Positions 59,547 through 64,000 of a stretch of 64,000 nucleotides of DNA are shown one piece after another. Under the pieces are notes generated by a model that did no database searches, was not told the origin of the DNA, and worked only from the letters and a program-made list of their open reading frames with translations. Each line of letters begins with the position of its first letter. Position 1 is the first letter of the stretch. The stretch is from Candidatus Methanorbis basalitermitum (GTDB taxonomy: Archaea > Halobacteriota > Methanomicrobia > Methanomicrobiales > Methanocorpusculaceae): positions 27,481-91,480 of the forward strand of contig JAITSY010000027.1 in NCBI GenBank assembly GCA_031287415.1. Reading direction: 5' to 3'. Both the position numbers and the translations under genes were made by a program.

Positions 59547-59563
59547 GCACTATTTTATAGTGC
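59547..59563. promoter_or_regulatory. Palindromic TATA box between rpsO and the flavoprotein gene
   Basis: GCACTATTTTATAGTGC, with 6-bp arms GCACTA/TAGTGC. On the minus strand it supplies CTATAAAATAG for rpsO; on the plus strand CTATTTTATAG could serve the flavoprotein gene whose ATG is at 59618. It may be bidirectional. Confidence 0.55.
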
Positions 59564-59617
59564 TCTTTTCCTATTGGAGGGATGATGAGATAAGGATTGC
59601 GAGAAAAATATACTGTC

Positions 59618-60841
59618 ATGTTTGACCAGGAGTACGACTGCATCATCATCGGGGCGGGCCCAGCAGGTCTTTTTTGTGCAGCAAATCTTGTTCCGGCCCG
59701 GGTACTGGTTTTGGAGAAGATGATGCTGCCTAGCCGCAAACTGCTGATTACCGGGTCTCGTCATTGTAACATCACGCATGCGGGGAAGATGAAGCATTTT
59801 TTCGCGCGGTATGGAGATCACGGTATGTTTTTGAAACCTGCCTTGATGACACTCCCAAACACCGCCGTACAAAAATTCTTTGAGGCCCGCGGGGTTGTTC
59901 TGATCGAAACGGAGTCTGGCAAGATATTTCCCGCATCACTTTCGGCAGATGATATTCTTGACGCACTGCTCGACGCATATGATGGGGCTGACACGGAAAT
60001 TTTGTGCTGTACTCCCGCCGAAACCGTTTTCTGGGAAAAAGACCGATATACTGTGAAAACGATTCGGGGCACATTCTCTGCACCAGTTCTTGTGATTGCG
60101 ACCGGGGGACTATCATATCCGCAGACAGGATCGACCGGGGACGGGTTTCGGCTTGCAGAGTCGCTTGGGCATTCAGTCACCGATCTGCACCCGTCACTCA
60201 CACCGGTCTATGCCAGAGACCACCCTCTTGCAGATCTTTCCGGTATTTCCCTTCCCACCTCTGAAATATCAATATGGCGCGGGGGCAGAAAGCTGCTGAC
60301 ACGATCTGGTGATCTGCTGATCACCCGATTTGGCTATTCTGGTCCTGTAATTTTGGACTCTTCGCGTTGGATGCGATCCGGCGACCTGCTGAAGATAGCT
60401 TTCACCCCGAAAAGATCTGAGGAGCTGGATCAGCTGATCTGTGCGGTGTGCGCCGAATCAGGTACAAGGCAGATACACAATCTGCTTGGATTTGCAGAGT
60501 GTCCCGACCGGTTGCTGCGGGTGCTTGCCAAAGGGTCAGGAATCCCTGAAGGAATCACCGGTTCGCAGCTGACCGCCACAATGCGCAGAAGACTGGTGAA
60601 AAATCTCACCGCATATCCGGTCGAAATTGATCATGTGGGCGATTTTCAGATTGCCATGGCAACCGCAGGCGGTGTTGCTCTGGATGAGATCAGCAAAAAA
60701 ACCTGCGAATCGAGGCTCTCTCCTGGGCTATTTTTCATCGGGGAGGTCTTGGACATTGATGGCGACACAGGAGGATACAACCTGCAGGCCTGCTTTGCAA
60801 CGGCCTATCTTGCGGCCCAGAGTATCCGCAAGCTGATTTGA
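59618..60841 (+). CDS. HI0933/BaiN-family flavoprotein
   Basis: 407 residues from the ATG at 59618; a TTG at 59597 would add seven. FAD motif YDCIIIGAGPAGLFCAANLV, then PSRKLLITGSRHCNITHAGK (the family's G(G)GRCNxTN block with Ser for Gly), VLVIATGGLSYPQTGSTGDG and the C-terminal FFIGEVLDIDGDTGGYNLQA. The family contains flavin reductases of unsaturated substrates; archaeal substrates are unknown. Shares a possible bidirectional promoter with rpsO. Confidence 0.9.
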   Translation: MFDQEYDCIIIGAGPAGLFCAANLVPARVLVLEKMMLPSRKLLITGSRHCNITHAGKMKHFFARYGDHGMFLKPALMTLPNTAVQKFFEARGVVLIETESGKIFPASLSADDILDALLDAYDGADTEILCCTPAETVFWEKDRYTVKTIRGTFSAPVLVIATGGLSYPQTGSTGDGFRLAESLGHSVTDLHPSLTPVYARDHPLADLSGISLPTSEISIWRGGRKLLTRSGDLLITRFGYSGPVILDSSRWMRSGDLLKIAFTPKRSEELDQLICAVCAESGTRQIHNLLGFAECPDRLLRVLAKGSGIPEGITGSQLTATMRRRLVKNLTAYPVEIDHVGDFQIAMATAGGVALDEISKKTCESRLSPGLFFIGEVLDIDGDTGGYNLQACFATAYLAAQSIRKLI

Positions 60842-60860
60842 TGCGGCGGGACTGGAGGGA

Positions 60861-60952
60861 AAGTTGCACTCCTCTAATCAGAGGTGTGCAGTGGTTGCAC
60901 GTGCAACGCTGCAAGCGTTCCGCTTACAGCCCGTGCAGGGCAACGGACCAAG
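60861..60952. repeat. Palindromic element, long copy
   Basis: AGTTGCACTCCTCTAATCAG, AGGTGTGCAGTGGTTGCACG, TGCAACGCTGCAAGCGTTCC and GCTTACAGCCCGTGCAGGG. Same module order as 37346-37484. Between the flavoprotein gene and tRNA-Thr(GGT). Confidence 0.8.
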
Positions 60953-60965
60953 CATCAATCCATAA

Positions 60966-60974
60966 TGTTTAAAT
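60966..60974 (+). promoter_or_regulatory. TATA box of tRNA-Thr (GGT)
   Basis: TGTTTAAAT about 33-40 bases before the tRNA, the expected spacing. Confidence 0.5.
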
Positions 60975-61005
60975 TTCCCTACTACCTACTTTGCTATCGC
61001 ATAAT

Positions 61006-61078
61006 GCCTCAGTGGCTTAGCCGGCATAGCGCGTCCTTGGTAAGGACGAGGTCGCGAGTTCAAATCTCGCCTGAGGCT
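61006..61078 (+). tRNA. tRNA-Thr (anticodon GGT)
   Basis: 73 bases. Acceptor GCCTCAG/CTGAGGC, anticodon stem CGTCC/GGACG with loop TTGGTAA (anticodon GGT), T loop GTTCAAATC, T-stem GCGAG/CTCGC. Discriminator T, no CCA. Decodes ACC and ACU. Acceptor stem and D arm nearly identical to tRNA-Thr(TGT) at 50221. Confidence 0.97.
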
Positions 61079-61216
61079 TCTTTTTTGTTGATTCTTGGTG
61101 ATGCGATGAGAGCCAGCAATTTCCGCACTTGATACAAAATGTCAGTCCCTAAAAAGGACATTCCAACATCAAATTGTTGGGGAGTATCTATATCGTCTAT
61201 AGTTTTTTTATAACCA

Positions 61217-61233
61217 ATATATAAAAAATATAC
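61217..61233 (+). promoter_or_regulatory. TATA region of the small exported protein
   Basis: ATATATAAAAAATATAC, 50-66 bases before the TTG start at 61283. Confidence 0.45.
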
Positions 61234-61282
61234 ATCGCAACATCCAAAATAGGATTGTTCGCATCTAAGAAAAAGGGATAAA

Positions 61283-61789
61283 TTGATAAAAACAGTACAT
61301 TGGATTCTTTTGCTTGCGGTCACAGCCGCAGCAGTTTGCATTGTGCCTGCCGATGCGGCGACGACGATGACAACCATCAGTTATCTGAACACCGCACTTA
61401 CGAAACCCGGGGACGCAATCGAGCTCGTCGATGCGGATATCCCAAGGATAGAGACGATAATAGTCTCCGGTACGAAAATTCTCGCCGTTACTGCTGCCAA
61501 CAAAAAGCTTATGCTGGCCAAATCATTTACGAATATCGCGGGTTTCTTTGCCATTCCTCCCGTCGAAAACCAGATTTTGCTGGATGGCTATGAGAAAAAG
61601 TTTACCCTCGACGGAGGGAACCGTGGCGACACTGTTTCCCTCATTTTTGTGATGGCTTCCGGCATGTTTGAGATGTCCGGGCACCGTCTCCGGCAACAAT
61701 CCAAGATGATGTTTGGGAATTGTTGTCTGCAGCTGTTTAACTGTGCAGCCGAGGGTTCTAAGAGCCGCTCCGCACTGAGGGAGGAGTAA
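61283..61789 (+). CDS. Small exported hypothetical protein
   Basis: 168 residues. A clear signal peptide (MIKTVHWILLLAVTAAAVC, ending near PADA) is followed by a mature domain, ALTKPGDAIELVDADIP, SGTKILAVTAANKKLML and NRGDTVSLIFVMASG. The TTG start follows AGGGATAAA. From about residue 130 the sequence becomes less protein-like (RLRQQSKMMFGNCCLQLFNC), which may mean a frameshift has truncated a longer surface protein. No family recognised. Confidence 0.55.
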   Translation: MIKTVHWILLLAVTAAAVCIVPADAATTMTTISYLNTALTKPGDAIELVDADIPRIETIIVSGTKILAVTAANKKLMLAKSFTNIAGFFAIPPVENQILLDGYEKKFTLDGGNRGDTVSLIFVMASGMFEMSGHRLRQQSKMMFGNCCLQLFNCAAEGSKSRSALREE

Positions 61790-61969
61790 AAAAACAGGGT
61801 TTGTGTCGGCAGATTTCCGCATAACGTCACAGGAGCCAGCAGCCCCTTTTCGACATGCGGACAAAATCTGCCTATGGCAGGAAACAACGCATTTTACACC
61901 CCTTCCGGTACAACAGATGATAGTCTTTATTTTGGCTCCTCCTCCAAGGCAGAACCAAACTCTGCATGA

Positions 61970-62096
61970 GAGTTGCATGGAAGCGGAACCAGCGGCCATG
62001 TAATGCACGTGCACGCCGCCGACAACGCAAGACCAAGCCTTGCTTGCTGCTTGCACAGATGTACCCCGACGTAACCTCTATCAGAAGCGTGCCGCA
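61970..62096. repeat. Compound repeat: ATGCAAC palindrome plus MITE-like element
   Basis: Starts AGTTGCATGGAAGCGGAACC and AGCGGCCATGTAATGC, then continues as the second copy of the element at 30143: GCACGCCGCCGACAACGC, AAGACCAAGCCTTGCTTGC, CAGATGTACCCCGACG, TAACCTCTATCAGAAGCG. It ends at the nitroreductase remnant. Confidence 0.75.
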
Positions 62097-62533
62097 ATTG
62101 CAGTGAAGCGATTATTTGATACCCAACATTCGTTCCTTCGCCAGAACCGTCGGCACATGCCAAACGGCATCAGTGCAATCAGCCACCAGCTCTCGGGAAG
62201 CGCAAACGTCCGCTTCGCCTCATCATCAATAATCGGATTATAATGCCGCAGGTTTGCCCAAAATCCAGCATCCTCCAGAACAGTCCAGACCGCAAACAGC
62301 AACATCTCGTTTGCCTGCTCCACCAACACCAGTAAGTTATCGCGATGCCAGGGATCCTAAACCTTCAAACTCTCCGTTAACTGCCGTATCATCAAAAAAG
62401 AGCACGGTTGTATAACCGTCTGCAAATCTGGCAGTCCTCTCTTCTATCAACCCGAACCGCGCAGGCGGCACATGTGCACACAGAGTCTTCATTACAATAC
62501 TCCACAGCTTTGCATGCGCCTGCCATGCTATTA
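62081..62533 (-). pseudogene. Remnant of a nitroreductase-family protein
   Basis: Minus strand. AHAKLWSIVMKTLCAHVPPA, RFGLIEERTARFADGYTTVL and FFDDTAVNGEFEG are followed, after a frameshift near 62360, by VEQANEMLLFAVWTVLEDAG, FWANLRHYNPIIDDEAKR and ESWWLIALMPFG. This matches the C-terminal two thirds of the oxidoreductase group in which VEQxNxMLQFAVWTALE and NLQHYNP are conserved. The N-terminal third, which holds the FMN-binding arginines, is missing because the next gene ends there. Not functional. Confidence 0.68.
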
Positions 62534-62534
62534 C

Positions 62535-63461
62535 TTACTGATCTAAAAGTGTCCGAGACACAATATACTCACCGTGCGCCTCACGGGTCGTCCCCACAAT
62601 CAGCCACGCCTGATCCTCGTGCTCCTCCACAACCCCGCATGCCTCAAGCACTTCGCCCGTGAAGCACTGGCCGCAGTACGTATGCGTAAATGACAACACC
62701 ATATCGATCTCCTCATGATCCACTACATACATGCTCGGGCTGTCAAACGCAAGTGACGCATCCGTCACTCTTGCCTCGATCGTCATTTTCCCCTTCGTCT
62801 CCCCAGGCGTAATCGGCGGAGCCGAATGCAGATTGTCATAGCCTCGCGAGTACAGCAGATCAAAATATGTCCCCTCAAACTCCCCGCGGTTGAACTTCCG
62901 TGACTCGTGCAAAACAAAATCATCAAACGAAATATCCGGCATTCTTTTTCGGTACACCTTCCGCCACACCCCCTCGCTCATCGCAGGAATCTTTCCGGCA
63001 AAAACCGCATCCATCAGCTGCTGCCGCGCCATAAACCAGACGTTCCCGTACACCACCACATCAATATCCGACGCATCGTTCTCAAGGCCCACAAGGAGCG
63101 ACCCCGTACAGCCCCATGCCATCAGCGGCAGATCGAAATGCGAAAACAATCTGGCAGCCCGCGAATTCCGATGCACAATCGCAGCCATCTCCTCCTCGGG
63201 CTTCAACACCCGCACAATATCTGCAAGCGGCACACGATGCACCAGATCCAGATACTCGGGCTTGTGCTCCTTCACCCACGCAAATGCATTGGCAAAATCA
63301 TATTTTTTATAGCGCGTGCCCCAGGGGGACAGACGATCACCATCCTTCGTTGGCACATAGCGGAGCACGCATTCAACACGTTCATCAATCTCATATCCAG
63401 ACACAGCATACAGGCACCCATCATCGGTCATCACAAAATCGCGCAGACGAATTGGTTTCAT
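62535..63461 (-). CDS. Archaeal nucleotidyltransferase-domain protein
   Basis: 308 residues. The polymerase-beta-type nucleotidyltransferase core is WGCTGSLLVGLENDASDIDV (G-S then D-x-D, residues ~115-136). Flanking parts: IRLRDFVMTDDGCLYAVSGY at the N-terminus, and DDFVLHESRKFNRGEFEGTY and YCGQCFTGEVLEACGVVEEH near the C-terminus. Archaeal proteins of this kind are uncharacterised; nucleotide transfer to RNA or protein is possible. tRNA-Leu lies 13 bases upstream on the same strand. Confidence 0.82.
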   Translation of the reverse strand: MKPIRLRDFVMTDDGCLYAVSGYEIDERVECVLRYVPTKDGDRLSPWGTRYKKYDFANAFAWVKEHKPEYLDLVHRVPLADIVRVLKPEEEMAAIVHRNSRAARLFSHFDLPLMAWGCTGSLLVGLENDASDIDVVVYGNVWFMARQQLMDAVFAGKIPAMSEGVWRKVYRKRMPDISFDDFVLHESRKFNRGEFEGTYFDLLYSRGYDNLHSAPPITPGETKGKMTIEARVTDASLAFDSPSMYVVDHEEIDMVLSFTHTYCGQCFTGEVLEACGVVEEHEDQAWLIVGTTREAHGEYIVSRTLLDQ

Positions 63462-63474
63462 AGAAAAAAACCTA

Positions 63475-63559
63475 TGCGAGAGGTGGGATTCGAACCCATG
63501 AACTACTCATAGACCAGATCTTAAGTCTGGCGCCGTTGGCCAAGCTTGGCTACTCTCGC
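63475..63559 (-). tRNA. tRNA-Leu (anticodon TAA)
   Basis: 85 bases, class II with a long variable arm. Acceptor GCGAGAG/CTCTCGC, discriminator A, anticodon stem CCAGA/TCTGG with loop CTTAAGA (anticodon TAA), T loop GTTCGAATC. No CCA encoded. A TATA-like TTTATGAT lies about 30 bases upstream. Decodes UUA. Confidence 0.96.
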
Positions 63560-63703
63560 AGTTATCAGTTCACTCACTGTATCACAGTATCATAAACTAC
63601 CTTATTACATAGAACTTCCAATATAAAAAAGTCGACCGCGGGCCTCTCTGAAACGGCAACCGATATAAGCCAAGAAAACAGATAAGTATAAGGAATTCTG
63701 CAG

Positions 63704-63776
63704 ACTCTCGTAGTGTAGTGGTCAATCATTTCGGCCTTTGGAGCCGGAGACGGCGGTTCGAACCCGCCCGAGAGTA
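63704..63776 (+). tRNA. tRNA-Gln (anticodon TTG)
   Basis: 73 bases. Acceptor ACTCTCG/CGAGAGT, anticodon stem TCGGC/GCCGG with loop CTTTGGA (anticodon TTG), T loop GTTCGAACC, discriminator A. Decodes CAA. The TATA-like ATAAGTATAAGG ends about 12 bases before it. Confidence 0.93.
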
Positions 63777-64000
63777 TTCATCTAATTATTGCAGATGTCA
63801 CCCCCTATCAATTGTACAAATGCATCGATATGCGACAGAGCAAGAATGTTGTCAATCAGCCCGAACTTGGATGCCACAAACAAAAACGGAATGATACCTT
63901 TACAAACGAAGAATTATATTCTATCACGTCCAATATTAATGGAGAATGTTATACAAAGAATTTGAGGAGTTGTTCCCATCGGAACTATCTGCTATAGAGT

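Noticed and set aside
59170..59739. Minus-strand frame of 189 codons overlapping rpsO and its leader
   Set aside because: Overlaps S15 in another frame and crosses the structured leader; no protein family recognised.
63780..64000. Possible gene at the right end
   Set aside because: A 61-codon frame has no recognisable features; probably promoter or intergenic DNA.

Overview
The window is chromosomal DNA of a methanogenic euryarchaeon, most likely of the order Methanomicrobiales (Methanocorpusculum-like; the genus is my guess). The gene set supports this: CofG of F420 synthesis, a methanogenesis-marker-9 protein, an HdrA-like flavoprotein, archaeal TBP, NMD3, NAC, KEOPS Pcc1, S3ae and S15, the archaeal CoA route (CoaBC, pantoate kinase, phosphopantoate-beta-alanine ligase), the archaeal lipid enzymes DGGGP synthase and geranylgeranyl reductase with its ferredoxin, and RibH of archaeal type. 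Bacterial-type DnaK/DnaJ, gyrase and UvrA are also present, as is common in this order.

Layout. 1-1925: dnaK (3' part) and dnaJ. 2.8-6.6 kb: gamma-carbonic anhydrase, short HdrA-like protein, mtnA-like isomerase, DUF116 protein. 6.9-8.5 kb: decayed moaC and nnr. 8.7-14.0 kb: DHH exonuclease, PUA protein, NAC, trmI, rlmE, decayed moaA, tbp. 14.2-17.2 kb (minus): DUF447, CitG-like, marker 9, Hjc-like nuclease. 17.6-23.5 kb (minus): a tightly overlapping run nmd3-taw2-coaBC-PoK-PPS-rfc paralogue, with DUF424 just downstream of nmd3. 23.8-30.1 kb: U32 protein, aminotransferase, ribH, aspS. 30.9-33.8 kb: a graveyard of DUF475/TerC-like and tandem zinc-ribbon membrane protein pseudogenes. 33.8-46.3 kb: DGGGP synthase, bactofilin-like protein, flippase, uvrA, ubiquitin-like protein, gyrB-gyrA. 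46.4-50 kb (minus): rio2, decayed DUF460, thiL. 50.2-53.7 kb: tRNA-Thr, FkbM and flavoprotein remnants, intact flavoprotein, ferredoxin-GGR. 54.7-59.3 kb: cofG, purC, and the minus-strand cluster rpsO-recJ-like-pcc1-rps3ae. 59.6-64 kb: HI0933-like flavoprotein, tRNA-Thr, small secreted protein, nitroreductase remnant, nucleotidyltransferase, tRNA-Leu, tRNA-Gln.

Two features stand out. First, at least ten genes are broken by frameshifts, stops or truncation (moaC, nnr, moaA, DUF475, two zinc-ribbon proteins, DUF460, FkbM, a flavoprotein, a GGR copy, a nitroreductase), which is a high load for 64 kb and suggests reductive evolution, for example in a host-associated lineage. Second, a family of short palindromic elements (arms CACACCTCT/AGAGGTGTG, and a second palindrome ending in GCCATGCAAC) occurs about sixteen times in intergenic spaces and once inside the decayed moaA. 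A second, AT-rich repeat of about 115 bp occurs three times. The most promising possible regulatory RNA is a highly structured 200-nt leader between a palindromic TATA box and rpsO. I saw no CRISPR array, rRNA, transposase or prophage.
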